Under the pieces are notes generated by a model. It was not told the DNA's origin and made no database searches. It saw only the letters and a program-made list of their open reading frames with translations. A stretch of DNA of 64,000 nucleotides, from the NCBI GenBank assembly GCA_964646575.1, contig CAZYFT010000003.1:11001-75000 (forward strand), written 5' to 3'. This stretch comes from GCA-016700035 sp964646575 (GTDB lineage Bacteria > Patescibacteriota > Saccharimonadia > CAILAD01 > GCA-016700035). Position 1 is the first letter of the stretch, and each line of letters begins with the position of its first letter. The translations under genes were made by a program, and so were the position numbers. Below, one piece after another: positions 7,438 through 15,533 of the stretch.

Positions 7438-8622
7438 TTACTTGGTGATCTTCGTTACAACACCAGCGCCAACGGTACGTCCACCTTCGCGAATCGCAAA
7501 GCGGAGACCTTCATCCATAGCAATAGGAGCAAGAAGTTTAACCGAACAGTTGATGTTATCACCAGGCATTACCATCTTGGTTCCTTCTGGAAGCTTCACT
7601 TCACCAGTAACATCGGTGGTACGGAAGTAGAACTGAGGCTTGTAGCCGTCTACGAAAGGAGTGTGGCGTCCACCTTCATCCTTAGTGAGTACGTATACTT
7701 CAGCTTCAAACTCGGTGTGAGGAGTGATTGAACCCGGCTTAGCGATAACCTGACCGCGCTCAATCTGAGTGCGCTCAATACCACGAAGCAAGAGACCAAC
7801 GTTATCGCCTGCCTGACCTTCGTTCAGCATCTTGCGGAACATTTCTACGCCAGTCACAACAGTCTTTTGATTGTCCTTAATACCAACAATTTCAACTTCT
7901 TCGTTAACGTTTACCTTACCCTGCTCAATACGGCCGGTAGCAACAGTACCACGACCCTTAATCGAGAATACGTCTTCGATTGGCATAAGAAATGGCTTAT
8001 CAAGTTCACGCTCTGGCTGTGGGAGGTACTCATCCATAGCCTTTACGAGCTCCATGATTGAGTCTTCGGCAGCAGCATCGCCTTCGAGAGCCTTAAGAGC
8101 TGAACCCTTAACGATTGGGCAGTCAGCGTCGAATTCGTTCTTTTCGAGGAGTTCGCGGATTTCAACCTCTACGAGCTCAGCGAGTTCTGGGTCGGCCTGA
8201 TCCATTTTGTTCATGTATACGAGAATCTTTGGAACACCAACCTGACGAGCCAAGAGAACGTGCTCGCGGGTCTGAGGCATAGGGCCGTCAGCAGCAGAAA
8301 CCACCAAAATAGCTCCATCAACCTGAGCAGCACCGGTGATCATGTTTTTAACATAGTCAGCGTGACCAGGCATATCTACGTGTGCGTAGTGACGGCTCTC
8401 TGATTCGTACTCCTGGTGAGAGGTAGCAATGGTAATACCACGCTCGCGCTCTTCTGGAGCCTTATCGATTTCATCATAAGCAACTGATTTGTTTACGTCT
8501 GATGGTAGTTTCTTTGCAAGTACAGCAGTAATTGCTGCTGTAAGGGTGGTCTTACCATGGTCAACGTGACCCATAGTACCAACGTTAATGTGCGGTTTGT
8601 CGCGCTTAAATTCTGCAGCCAC
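7438..8622 (-). CDS. tuf: Elongation factor Tu
   Basis: GTPase that delivers aminoacyl-tRNA to the ribosomal A site. The G domain shows G1 GHVDHGKT (residues 18-25), DMPGHADYV (G3) and NKMD (G4). Domains II and III follow, ending in GRTVGAGVVTKI. A longer reading from TTG at 8643 is open, but the GTG at 8622 is preferred because AAGGAG lies 6 nt upstream and the resulting N-terminus (AAEFKRDKPHINVGT) matches the family. The length becomes 394 aa. It is co-transcribed with rpsJ and separated from fusA by an accessory gene. Confidence 0.97.
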   Translation of the reverse strand: MAAEFKRDKPHINVGTMGHVDHGKTTLTAAITAVLAKKLPSDVNKSVAYDEIDKAPEERERGITIATSHQEYESESRHYAHVDMPGHADYVKNMITGAAQVDGAILVVSAADGPMPQTREHVLLARQVGVPKILVYMNKMDQADPELAELVEVEIRELLEKNEFDADCPIVKGSALKALEGDAAAEDSIMELVKAMDEYLPQPERELDKPFLMPIEDVFSIKGRGTVATGRIEQGKVNVNEEVEIVGIKDNQKTVVTGVEMFRKMLNEGQAGDNVGLLLRGIERTQIERGQVIAKPGSITPHTEFEAEVYVLTKDEGGRHTPFVDGYKPQFYFRTTDVTGEVKLPEGTKMVMPGDNINCSVKLLAPIAMDEGLRFAIREGGRTVGAGVVTKITK

Positions 8623-8710
8623 GAACTTCTCCTTTGTATACAATTAGTGATTAATGATTAATTTTGTGACTAAGACAAGAAAAATTGCCTGTTTGTCACA
8701 GGACTGAATC

Positions 8711-8739
8711 ATTGTAAGGGTTTTTCTTAGATTTGTAAA
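8711..8739 (-). promoter_or_regulatory. Predicted tuf-rpsJ promoter
   Basis: Minus-strand TTTACA (8734-8739), a 17-nt spacer, then TACAAT (8711-8716). The leader to the GTG start would be about 80 nt. The -35 box abuts the T tract of the upstream terminator. Confidence 0.55.
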
Positions 8740-8770
8740 GAGAAAACGTCTCGAGGAGTCCTCGAGACGT
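8736..8770 (-). terminator. Terminator of the 8780-9283 gene
   Basis: A perfect 10-bp stem, ACGTCTCGAG/CTCGAGACGT (8746-8755 and 8761-8770), with a 5-nt loop. On the minus strand it is followed by TTTTCTCTTT. It ends the accessory transcript just before the tuf promoter. Confidence 0.85.
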
Positions 8771-8779
8771 ACTATTACT

Positions 8780-9283
8780 TCACTCGCCATTTTCGAACTC
8801 ATCGAAAATGGCCACTTCTTCGACATGACCATGGCTATTCAGAATCCATGCATCCTCTATACGGGCCTGTCCGTAACACGCCACCCAGATGCGAACCCCA
8901 TAAAAAGCCAGGCAACGCGAGATAAGCATGGCCGACCCCAAAGCGATTAACGCAACCATCATGAATTCGCGATAGGAATACTCATCGACATATTCGAGTT
9001 GCACAATGAACATGCCAAGCACAACTATGCATGCCATCACGCCAGAGACTGGGATCAGAATCACTTCATCAAATTCCTTCTGAAAACCGGAGAAATCACC
9101 ATCGATAAAGCGCTGCCACTTCCACTTCTCAAGACGAGGGCCAAGCGCTCGCTCACGTCGTCGCGTGGCTCTTACCTGATCGCGAAACTTTCGATCGAAC
9201 TCACGCTGCTCCGGATCAGTATGCGCTCGACTCGGATGGATACTGAAGAGGCCTATCATCTCAAAATTTTCCCAAGGAAACAC
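8780..9283 (-). CDS. Uncharacterised membrane protein, two predicted TM segments
   Basis: A 167-aa protein I do not recognise. Residues 1-70 are charged and soluble (rich in Arg, Glu and Phe). Two hydrophobic segments follow (VILIPVSGVMACIVVLGMFI around 74-93 and FMMVALIALGSAMLISRCLA around 107-126). An acidic C-terminus ends in EFENGE. The start is GTG at 9283, chosen because TAGGAGG lies 5-8 nt upstream. It is monocistronic between the fusA terminator and the tuf promoter and belongs to the set of operon-boundary cassettes. Confidence 0.75.
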   Translation of the reverse strand: MFPWENFEMIGLFSIHPSRAHTDPEQREFDRKFRDQVRATRRRERALGPRLEKWKWQRFIDGDFSGFQKEFDEVILIPVSGVMACIVVLGMFIVQLEYVDEYSYREFMMVALIALGSAMLISRCLAFYGVRIWVACYGQARIEDAWILNSHGHVEEVAIFDEFENGE

Positions 9284-9312
9284 TGCTCCTCCTAAGGTGC
9301 AAGATGGACAAG

Positions 9313-9342
9313 ACTATACGCCAAAAGCGCCCCTGTTTTCAA
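9313..9342 (-). promoter_or_regulatory. Predicted promoter of the 9283 gene, inside the fusA terminator
   Basis: TTGAAA (9337-9342), an 18-nt spacer and TATAGT (9313-9318) on the minus strand. The -35 box lies in the loop of the fusA terminator hairpin, so termination and re-initiation share the same DNA. Confidence 0.5.
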
Positions 9343-9350
9343 GGGCGCTT
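9323..9350 (-). terminator. Terminator of fusA
   Basis: Stem AAGCGCCC/GGGCGCTT (9325-9332 and 9343-9350), followed on the minus strand by TTTT. Confidence 0.75.
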
Positions 9351-9374
9351 GTATTTGACGAGAAAGCTTAGTGG

Positions 9375-11480
9375 CTATTCGGACTTTGCGGCGGCACTTT
9401 TACCGATAAGTTCTTCGGCAATATTGCGTGGAACTTCAGCGTAGTGGTCAAATTCCATCGAATAGCTGGCTCGACCCTGAGTCATAGAACGAACAGTCGT
9501 GGCATACCCAAACATTTCGGAAAGCGGAACAAAGCCGTCGATAATTTTTGCACCCAAACGATCTTCCATCTTTTCGATGCGTCCGCGCTTGGAGTTCATG
9601 TCACCAACCACATCACCCATAAACTCTTCTGGAGTTGTGACTTCAACCTTCATGACTGGCTCGAGAATAACCGGATCAGCCTTACGCACACCTTCTTGCA
9701 GTGCCATCGAACCAGCAATCTTGAAGGCCATTTCTGACGAGTCAACTTCGTGGTATGAGCCGTCATACAACTTAGCTTTTACGTCTACCACTGGGTAACC
9801 AGCAAGCACGCCATTACCCATAGCCTCTTTAATGCCTTCTTCAACAGGCTTGATGTACTCACGTGGTACCACACCACCAACGATGGCATTCTCAAATTCA
9901 AAGGTTGGCTTATCACCTTCAATATCTTCAGCATGTACGAGCGGACTAACTTCAATCCACACATGCCCGTACTGACCACGTCCACCGGACTGACGCACAA
10001 ACTTTCCTTCTACCTGTACGGTTTTGCGGATGGTTTCACGATAGGCAACTTGTGGACGCCCAACATTGGCTTCTACCTTAAACTCTCGCTTCATACGGTC
10101 TACAAGAACTTCGAGGTGAAGCTCACCCATTCCAGAGATGAGAGTCTGTCCAGCTTCATTATCCGAGCTCACGCGGAAAGTCGGATCTTCTTCCGCCAGA
10201 CGCGAGAGCGCCAATGACATCTTTTCTTGGTCGGCCTTAGTCTTTGGCTCTACAGCAATCTGAATAACTGGCTCAGGAAATGTGATCTGTTCGAGGATTA
10301 CCGCGTGTCCAACCTCGCACAAAGTGTGACCGGTCATGGTGTTCTTAAGACCAACTGCTGCGGCAATCTCACCGGCATACACTTCCTGCACTTCTTCACG
10401 CTGGTTAGCGTGCATACGCAAGATACGGCCAATACGTTCTTTTTCACCCGTTGAGCTATTGAGAACATACGAACCACTCTTGAGCGTTCCGGCATAAATG
10501 CGGAAGAAGCAAAGCTTACCAACAAATGGGTCTGTCGCGATCTTAAAAGCCAAACCAACGAACGGTACATCATCTGCGACTTTTAGCACTTCCTGTTCGC
10601 CAGTCTTGACGTTGTCGGCTAGTGGAGCGGCAATATCAAGTGGAGTTGGTAAGTAGTCTACAACAATATCCAAAAGCTTCTCGACGATTACGCCGCGGCC
10701 ATCACCACCAGATACGATGAAGAATTCACCCGAGAGTACGCTCTTACGAATGCAAGACTTAATCTCATCTTCGCTGAGCTCAGTGCCTTCGAGGTATTTT
10801 TCCATAATCGCATCATCAGCTTCCACGGCAGCTTCAATGAGGTGTTGACGATAGCGCTCGGCTTTTTCCTTCATGTCTTCAGGAATTTCACTCTCAACGA
10901 GCTCTTTGTCCTTATATTCGGTGTAGGTGTAAGCCTTCATCGCAATTAAATCAACAATGCCGTTGATAGACTGCTCTTCACCAATTGGCAAATGGATTGG
11001 ATAGGCTCGCTTGGTTAGACGAGCATGGATTGATTCAAGGCTCTTGTAAAAATCCCCACCTGTCTGATTGATCTTGTTGATGAAGCAGATGCGAGGCACA
11101 CCGTACTTGTTAGCCTGGCGCCATACAGTTTCAGACTGTGGCTCTACACCCATTTTACCGTCAAACACCGTCACCGCACCATCGAGCACGCGCAAAGAAC
11201 GCTCAACCTCTACAGTAAAGTCGATGTGGCCAGGGGTATCAATAATATTAATGCGCTTACCGTTCCAGAAACAGGTCGTCGCAGCCGAAGTAATAGTAAT
11301 TCCACGCTCGCGCTCCTGCTCCATCCAGTCCATGGTGGCTTCACCTTCGTGCACTTCACCAATCTTGTGAGTCTTACCTGTGCGGTAAAGCACACCTTCA
11401 GTAACGGTCGTTTTACCAGCATCGATGTGGGCAATAATACCAATGTTACGTGTGTTTTCGAGAGAATATTCGCGAGCCAT
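9375..11480 (-). CDS. fusA: Elongation factor G, with NKIN instead of NKxD
   Basis: Translocation GTPase with 701 residues and full-length domains I-V. G1 is AHIDAGKT (17-24), G3 DTPGHIDF (81-88), and the domain IV loop region includes GGRGQYGHVW. The G4 guanine-recognition motif reads N135-K-I-N138 where the family has NKxD. The codon is clearly AAT, so this is not a translation ambiguity. The start ATG has AAGGA 6-7 nt upstream. It is transcribed alone, flanked by accessory genes that separate it from rpsG and tuf. Confidence 0.96.
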   Translation of the reverse strand: MAREYSLENTRNIGIIAHIDAGKTTVTEGVLYRTGKTHKIGEVHEGEATMDWMEQERERGITITSAATTCFWNGKRINIIDTPGHIDFTVEVERSLRVLDGAVTVFDGKMGVEPQSETVWRQANKYGVPRICFINKINQTGGDFYKSLESIHARLTKRAYPIHLPIGEEQSINGIVDLIAMKAYTYTEYKDKELVESEIPEDMKEKAERYRQHLIEAAVEADDAIMEKYLEGTELSEDEIKSCIRKSVLSGEFFIVSGGDGRGVIVEKLLDIVVDYLPTPLDIAAPLADNVKTGEQEVLKVADDVPFVGLAFKIATDPFVGKLCFFRIYAGTLKSGSYVLNSSTGEKERIGRILRMHANQREEVQEVYAGEIAAAVGLKNTMTGHTLCEVGHAVILEQITFPEPVIQIAVEPKTKADQEKMSLALSRLAEEDPTFRVSSDNEAGQTLISGMGELHLEVLVDRMKREFKVEANVGRPQVAYRETIRKTVQVEGKFVRQSGGRGQYGHVWIEVSPLVHAEDIEGDKPTFEFENAIVGGVVPREYIKPVEEGIKEAMGNGVLAGYPVVDVKAKLYDGSYHEVDSSEMAFKIAGSMALQEGVRKADPVILEPVMKVEVTTPEEFMGDVVGDMNSKRGRIEKMEDRLGAKIIDGFVPLSEMFGYATTVRSMTQGRASYSMEFDHYAEVPRNIAEELIGKSAAAKSE

Positions 11481-11554
11481 AAAAATCCTTATTTATCTAT
11501 ATTAGTGATGAATAGCGCAAACCAAAAAAATAGCGCGTGGCGCGTATCAGATAC

Positions 11555-11583
11555 ATACTAGCATATAACCAACGCTCCGACAA
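11555..11583 (-). promoter_or_regulatory. Predicted fusA promoter
   Basis: Minus-strand TTGTCG (11578-11583), 17 nt, TAGTAT (11555-11560) with an extended TGC in front. It predicts a leader of about 70 nt that contains a short GCGC hairpin followed by a run of seven T. Confidence 0.55.
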
Positions 11584-11594
11584 CCCATAAGTAT

Positions 11595-11623
11595 TTGACA
11601 GACATGTGTTTTCCTCGTATAGT
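11595..11623 (+). promoter_or_regulatory. Predicted promoter of the 11667 gene
   Basis: Consensus TTGACA (11595-11600), a 17-nt spacer and TATAGT (11618-11623). It is divergent from the fusA promoter with only about 11 nt between the two -35 boxes. Confidence 0.7.
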
Positions 11624-11666
11624 TAGCCGTTGAAATCGCACCTTCATTTCTGGAGAGGAATTCCCC

Positions 11667-12368
11667 ATGACTTCAGCAGTCCGCAAGTCGGCACCAATCA
11701 AGCGAGTCAACCCCAAGATCGATTTCGAGACAAGCTCGCGCCCTTCATCAGGCGCAATGAACCTACTGGGCTGGATCGCTGACAACCCACTGGTTACCCG
11801 TGTTTCTGTCGAAGCCGGGAAGCGTACCGCTCGAGCTGCCGGCCCGGCCAGACTTCGCATCATTGGTTGCACAGCGGATGCAGTGAAGATCACTATCTGC
11901 TGTGATGGCCTGCAGCATGCTGCCTGGATGATGTATCAACGAGGAGAAACACGATCAGTTCTCGAGTATCTACGCAAAACGTCGGCCCTGGAGTACGATC
12001 GTACTGCTCGACAGGATTTCTGCGCCTTCTGTGACAGCCTGCTGCCAGCCAATCACGGCGGAAACCGTAACCACCCCTGGCGTATCAGTAACTGCCATCG
12101 AATCTTCATCAAGCCCGATGAGCCGATGTGCGACAGCTGTCTTGATCGAGAACAAAAGTACGCCGCAGAAGAGGATGGCCTCACAGCCGCAAATGATGAT
12201 TTTTCACCAGAGACAGCCTACCCCGGGCGGACTCAATCAGCTACCAATGCTCCACGTATGACTTCCGAAGAATTCCTGGAGGAGCTTCGTTCTGAAGTTG
12301 TGGCTGCTGCAGATCGCGAGGCCGCAAAGAAGCGCAAGGCCTGGTGGCGCCGACTTCGAAACAGGTAA
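11667..12368 (+). CDS. Uncharacterised protein with a CxxC...CxxC zinc-type motif
   Basis: A 233-aa protein I cannot assign. Residues 60-105 form a compact domain (RLRIIGCTADAVKITICC). The middle has two cysteine pairs, C119-A-F-C122 and C155-D-S-C158, with C143-H144 between them, suggesting a zinc-binding treble-clef or HNH-like fold without a clear catalytic HNH. The tail is an acidic then basic helix (EEFLEELRSEVVAAADREAA, then KKRKAWWRRLRNR). It has its own promoter and terminator, opposite to fusA and the ABC-F gene. Confidence 0.75.
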   Translation: MTSAVRKSAPIKRVNPKIDFETSSRPSSGAMNLLGWIADNPLVTRVSVEAGKRTARAAGPARLRIIGCTADAVKITICCDGLQHAAWMMYQRGETRSVLEYLRKTSALEYDRTARQDFCAFCDSLLPANHGGNRNHPWRISNCHRIFIKPDEPMCDSCLDREQKYAAEEDGLTAANDDFSPETAYPGRTQSATNAPRMTSEEFLEELRSEVVAAADREAAKKRKAWWRRLRNR

Positions 12369-12374
12369 TCCCCA

Positions 12375-12402
12375 CCCCGACACACTGTCGGGGTTATTTT
12401 TT
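12375..12402 (+). terminator. Terminator of the 11667 gene
   Basis: Stem CCCCGACA/TGTCGGGG with a 3-nt loop (12375-12393) and TTATTTTTTA. The T tract contains the stop codon of the convergent ABC-F gene. Confidence 0.85.
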
Positions 12403-14052
12403 ACCCACAAATAGTTCTTCGCCGCCAATATTCTTAGCAAAAAAACTATCGTGCGAGATATAGAGAATTGCCCCTTCGTAGCGCTTTAAGGCATTTTCTA
12501 GCTCTTCAATAGAGGGCAAATCTAGATGGTTGGTTGGCTCGTCAAGAATAAGTACGTTCGGACGCTGTGCAAACAGAGCAATTAGCTGAATTCTGGCTTT
12601 TTGCCCTCCAGAAAGATGCTCAACAGGCGTAGCTCCATCATGCCGCTCAAACAGATATTCTCGCAAAGTTTTTACTATTGCCTCATCATTCACCGCCCTA
12701 CCGGCTCGTGAATAAATATCAGCCACCGCTTCAGCGAGTGTCATAGCGAGATAGCGAGCATCAATTTCTTGCTCATATCTACCCAGCACCAATGACGACG
12801 AGCATTCGATGACACCACCAAACACCGTACTCTCAAGAGCAGCCCCTTCAGCGGTTGCCGTAATTGCATCTACAAGCGTGGTTTTACCGGCGCCGTTCCG
12901 ACCCACAATATGCACTCGCTCTCCGGCGCGCAATTCAAAACTCATATCGGCAAACAGCGGTTCGACGTAACCCAAAGACAGCTCATCAATACGGACTAGG
13001 GTAGCTGCATTACCGGACACTGTTTCTCGAGCAGCACGCAAATTAATCGACTTCGCCTTATATTTTTCGTATTGTTCGCTTTGACCCCGCTTCAAGCCCT
13101 GCACCGACTCTTGATCGATCCAAATAGTTGGCTTAGAGATTCGCTCTTCAAGCTCGGCAATTTCCCGCTGCAAACGTCGTACGAGCGGAATAAACGGGTT
13201 AGGACTTTGTTTGGTGCGGACTTTTTTCAGTTCCGCCTGTTTGAGGGCTTCCCGTCGATTCTCTAGGGTCTTTACATCAACCTCATACTGATGCATGGCA
13301 CTCGCTGAGCTGACGGTATTCTGCTTAAGGTAGGCTTCATAATTACCTGGATAACTCTGCAATTTTTGATCTTTAAGTTCGAGCACCCTGTCGGCACACG
13401 CCAGCACATCACGGTCGTGCGAAATAACAAGCACGGCCGAGCGAACCTCCTTGAGCCATGCCGTAAAGCTAGCCTTTGCCACATAGTCCATATGGTTGGT
13501 CGGCTCATCGAGGATCAACAGATCAGCATTCGAATACTCAATTTGCACCAGTTGAGCAAAGCGCTTTTGCCCGCCCGACAAATCACTAAACTTACCACCA
13601 ATTTGCTCAGCTGTAAGCTGGTAGGCTTTGAGCGACTCAATCACCTGATCTTTTACGTGATAATAGCCGAGCTCATCATAGCGCTCGAGAGCGTTGGAAT
13701 AATCTTCGATGAGCTTCATATCATCGCCCATCGTATCCGGATACGTGTCGATTATCTGAGTAAGCCGGATGTAGTCACGCAAGCCAGCCAAAACGTAATC
13801 CACAACCGATAGACCGACATCTACCGAGTGCTGCTCCTGTTCAGTAGTAAGAATAACCACACCTTTGCGCAATCGAACCGAGCCGATATAATCAGCATCT
13901 TCTCCAGTAATAATTCGCGCGAGCGTAGACTTCCCTACCCCATTGCGCCCGATAAAGCCCACAACTTCACCAGCCTGGATTTGTAATTCCGTATTTTTAA
14001 GCAGCACGTTGGCGCCAGCTTGCTTCTCATCAATCTTGACTTCTAGTAACAT
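12394..14052 (-). CDS. ABC-F family ATPase (ribosome-associated, EttA/Uup-like)
   Basis: Soluble protein with two ATP-binding cassettes and no membrane segment; ABC-F proteins act on the ribosome. NBD1 has GRNGVGKST near residue 35 and LSGGQKRFAQL. A charged linker (about 240-330) separates it from NBD2 with GRNGAGKTT and LSGGQKARIQL. DEPTNH follows each signature. The frame stays open upstream to 14244, but that part overlaps the preceding gene and its terminator, so ATG at 14052 (MLLEVKIDEK) is chosen. This gives 552 aa with an almost leaderless start. The exact subfamily is not assigned. Confidence 0.92.
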   Translation of the reverse strand: MLLEVKIDEKQAGANVLLKNTELQIQAGEVVGFIGRNGVGKSTLARIITGEDADYIGSVRLRKGVVILTTEQEQHSVDVGLSVVDYVLAGLRDYIRLTQIIDTYPDTMGDDMKLIEDYSNALERYDELGYYHVKDQVIESLKAYQLTAEQIGGKFSDLSGGQKRFAQLVQIEYSNADLLILDEPTNHMDYVAKASFTAWLKEVRSAVLVISHDRDVLACADRVLELKDQKLQSYPGNYEAYLKQNTVSSASAMHQYEVDVKTLENRREALKQAELKKVRTKQSPNPFIPLVRRLQREIAELEERISKPTIWIDQESVQGLKRGQSEQYEKYKAKSINLRAARETVSGNAATLVRIDELSLGYVEPLFADMSFELRAGERVHIVGRNGAGKTTLVDAITATAEGAALESTVFGGVIECSSSLVLGRYEQEIDARYLAMTLAEAVADIYSRAGRAVNDEAIVKTLREYLFERHDGATPVEHLSGGQKARIQLIALFAQRPNVLILDEPTNHLDLPSIEELENALKRYEGAILYISHDSFFAKNIGGEELFVGKK

Positions 14053-14061
14053 AGTTTTTCT

Positions 14062-14090
14062 AGTATATCTGTAAAGCATTATTTGCGCAA
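14062..14090 (-). promoter_or_regulatory. Predicted promoter of the ABC-F gene
   Basis: Minus-strand TTGCGC (14085-14090), 17 nt, TATACT (14062-14067). Only 9 nt separate the -10 box from the ATG, so the mRNA leader would be a few bases at most. Confidence 0.55.
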
Positions 14091-14121
14091 AAGAAATACG
14101 ACCAGAATATACTCTGGTCGT
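14088..14121 (-). terminator. Terminator of the 14423 gene
   Basis: A 9-bp stem, ACGACCAGA/TCTGGTCGT (14098-14106 and 14113-14121), with a 6-nt loop and a minus-strand ATTTCTTTT tract. Confidence 0.85.
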
Positions 14122-14129
14122 AAAATGCC

Positions 14130-14423
14130 CTACGGTTTGCGAGCACCCTTCTGCCCAATCCTGGGAAGACTGGTGTCGACAACACCATGTGGTTGGCCGG
14201 CTTCGTCGTAGCACCCCTCGTGAAAGTGCTCGACTCGATTCCACTTGCCACGCTTATAGACGTTGCAGATCACCTTTTTGAGCCGAACCCTTGCCTTGAA
14301 GCGCAGTGGCTGGTCGCAGTATTGGCACCGGGTGGTGTCACCAGGATCGATGTAGCGCAACACCGCCCGAGTACCTAGCTTCTTTGTCGCTCGGCTCGCG
14401 CCACCTCCATTCGCTCTTGCCAT
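14130..14423 (-). CDS. Small basic protein with a CxxC...HxxC zinc motif
   Basis: 97 aa. Likely zinc ligands are C33 and C36 (CQYC) with H68 and C71 (EHFHEGC). A basic N-terminus (RANGGGASRATKKLGTRA) precedes them. The arrangement (GGGASR, then DxGD..C..C, then KWNRVEHFH, then CYDEAGQPHG) reminds me of an uncharacterised actinobacterial family; this is from memory and unverified. The start is fixed by GGAGGG ahead of the ATG. It is monocistronic with a consensus promoter. Confidence 0.75.
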   Translation of the reverse strand: MARANGGGASRATKKLGTRAVLRYIDPGDTTRCQYCDQPLRFKARVRLKKVICNVYKRGKWNRVEHFHEGCYDEAGQPHGVVDTSLPRIGQKGARKP

Positions 14424-14455
14424 AATCCCTCCGAAGGTACAGATTGAGTGCGCAT

Positions 14456-14484
14456 ATTTTAGTATGCAAGTATTAGGATGTCAA
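14456..14484 (-). promoter_or_regulatory. Predicted promoter of the 14423 gene
   Basis: Consensus TTGACA (14479-14484), exactly 17 nt, TAAAAT (14456-14461) on the minus strand. The leader is about 26 nt and includes the Shine-Dalgarno site. Confidence 0.75.
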
Positions 14485-14487
14485 TCG

Positions 14488-15156
14488 CTAGCGGTAGTAG
14501 AACTCTGCAAAGAAACGGCCATCTTCAGGGGCTTCAACTAGGCGCATAAGATCCGGCATACTTCGCATATAATCTGCATCTGTCCAATCTGGCTGCAAGT
14601 CACTCCAAAAAACTTCACCGGCGGCATGCGCCTCGTAAAACTGATCAGTTTGCGCAGTGCCGCGGAACATATGAAAGAAAATTTCGCTCACCGGTGCCCC
14701 ATTTTCTTCAATAGTGACGTAACCATCGCCTACATGCTTAAGCTCACTCTTTAAGCCGGTCTTCTCAAATAGTTCACGATGAGCTGCCTCGTGCACGGTT
14801 TCACCAAGGTGGAGCTTGCCATACGGCAGGCCTACCTGCCCTAAAAGTGGCTGCACTTTGCGACGCATCAAAAGCCAGCGGCCGAGACGATCACGAATAG
14901 CAAGTAAAATAACAATCTTGGGCTGCAAGCGTGGCTTGAGCGATTCCAGTGAGAGTGTGTCAACGTAGCGCTTCCCATCCACCGTAAGCGAGTAATGTTT
15001 ATCGGCGGTTTGCTCAACATAACCTTCTTGCATGAGTGATTTTAAATGGTATGCAAAGAGATTACTCTCTACGCCAGCAGGTTTAATATCTCGATAACGC
15101 AAAGAGTCTCCGCGCATTAAGTTGCGCAATATGGTTCGTTGAATGTGGTGCATCAT
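14488..15156 (-). CDS. Winged-helix plus Nudix domain protein, probable regulator or hydrolase
   Basis: 222 aa. Residues 1-70 look like a MarR/ArsR-type winged helix (LRNLMRGDSLRYRDI, then FAYHLKSLMQEGYVEQ, then the wing HYSLTVDGKRYV). Residues 80-222 are a Nudix hydrolase domain with the box G113-x5-E119-x7-R127-E128-L-F-E131-x2-G134. In known NrtR regulators the Nudix domain precedes the helix-turn-helix; here the order is reversed. It starts ATG-ATG 6 nt after a TATACT box, hence leaderless. It diverges from the 15273-16374 operon across a palindrome, which suggests it senses a nucleotide and controls both units. Confidence 0.88.
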   Translation of the reverse strand: MMHHIQRTILRNLMRGDSLRYRDIKPAGVESNLFAYHLKSLMQEGYVEQTADKHYSLTVDGKRYVDTLSLESLKPRLQPKIVILLAIRDRLGRWLLMRRKVQPLLGQVGLPYGKLHLGETVHEAAHRELFEKTGLKSELKHVGDGYVTIEENGAPVSEIFFHMFRGTAQTDQFYEAHAAGEVFWSDLQPDWTDADYMRSMPDLMRLVEAPEDGRFFAEFYYR

Positions 15157-15162
15157 AGTTTT

Positions 15163-15193
15163 AGTATACCATGACTCAAATTTAGTTGAGTCA
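15163..15193. promoter_or_regulatory. Leaderless -10 box and 8+8 bp palindromic operator
   Basis: Minus-strand TGG-TATACT (-10 at 15163-15168) lies 6 nt from the Nudix ATG. Next to it TGACTCAA (15172-15179) and TTGAGTCA (15186-15193) form a perfect inverted repeat with a 6-nt spacer. The right arm coincides with a possible -35 (TTGAGT) for the plus-strand operon, whose -10 would be TAGATT near 15206. The position is what an autoregulated divergent operator would need. Confidence 0.6.
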
Positions 15194-15272
15194 AAAATTC
15201 TGGCCTAGATTAGCCCCGAGAGGTACGAGATAGTGAGAGTGTTCCTGGCACCTTGCAAGTAAAGGAAAGACA

Positions 15273-15533
15273 ATGCCGGACGGATACCACCTGGCAAGCT
15301 CAGAAATTTGCAAAGGGAAATTGGGAGAAATCTCAAAGATCCAAGAAGAGCTTGATGAGCTCAACGATGCAATGATTCAAGGATGTCGGATTATGGCACT
15401 CCTTGAGCTCTCAGACCTCGTCGGAGCCATTGAGCTTTTTCTCGAGGACTATTTCTCTGGATTTACAATCGACGACATTCTAATCATGCAGCGCATCACC
15501 AAGCGCGCCTTTCAGAATGGAGTGAGGACATGA
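15273..15533 (+). CDS. MazG-like all-alpha NTP pyrophosphohydrolase
   Basis: 86 aa. The metal-binding signature of the all-alpha NTP-PPase superfamily is complete: E25-E26-L-D-E29 (EExxE), then E45-L-S-D48 (ExxD) 16 residues later. The C-terminal ITKRAFQNGVR resembles the tail of phage MazG-like proteins. The expected reaction is NTP or dNTP to NMP plus diphosphate; the substrate is unknown. The start has GGAAAG upstream. It is first of three genes, overlapping the next by ATGA, so products are probably made in fixed ratio. Confidence 0.85.
   Translation: MPDGYHLASSEICKGKLGEISKIQEELDELNDAMIQGCRIMALLELSDLVGAIELFLEDYFSGFTIDDILIMQRITKRAFQNGVRT

Noticed and set aside
8623..8643. N-terminal extension of EF-Tu from TTG at 8643
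   Set aside because: The AAGGAG site and family alignment support the GTG at 8622.
14053..14244. 64-residue N-terminal extension of the ABC-F protein
   Set aside because: It overlaps the preceding gene and its terminator; the promoter lies after it.
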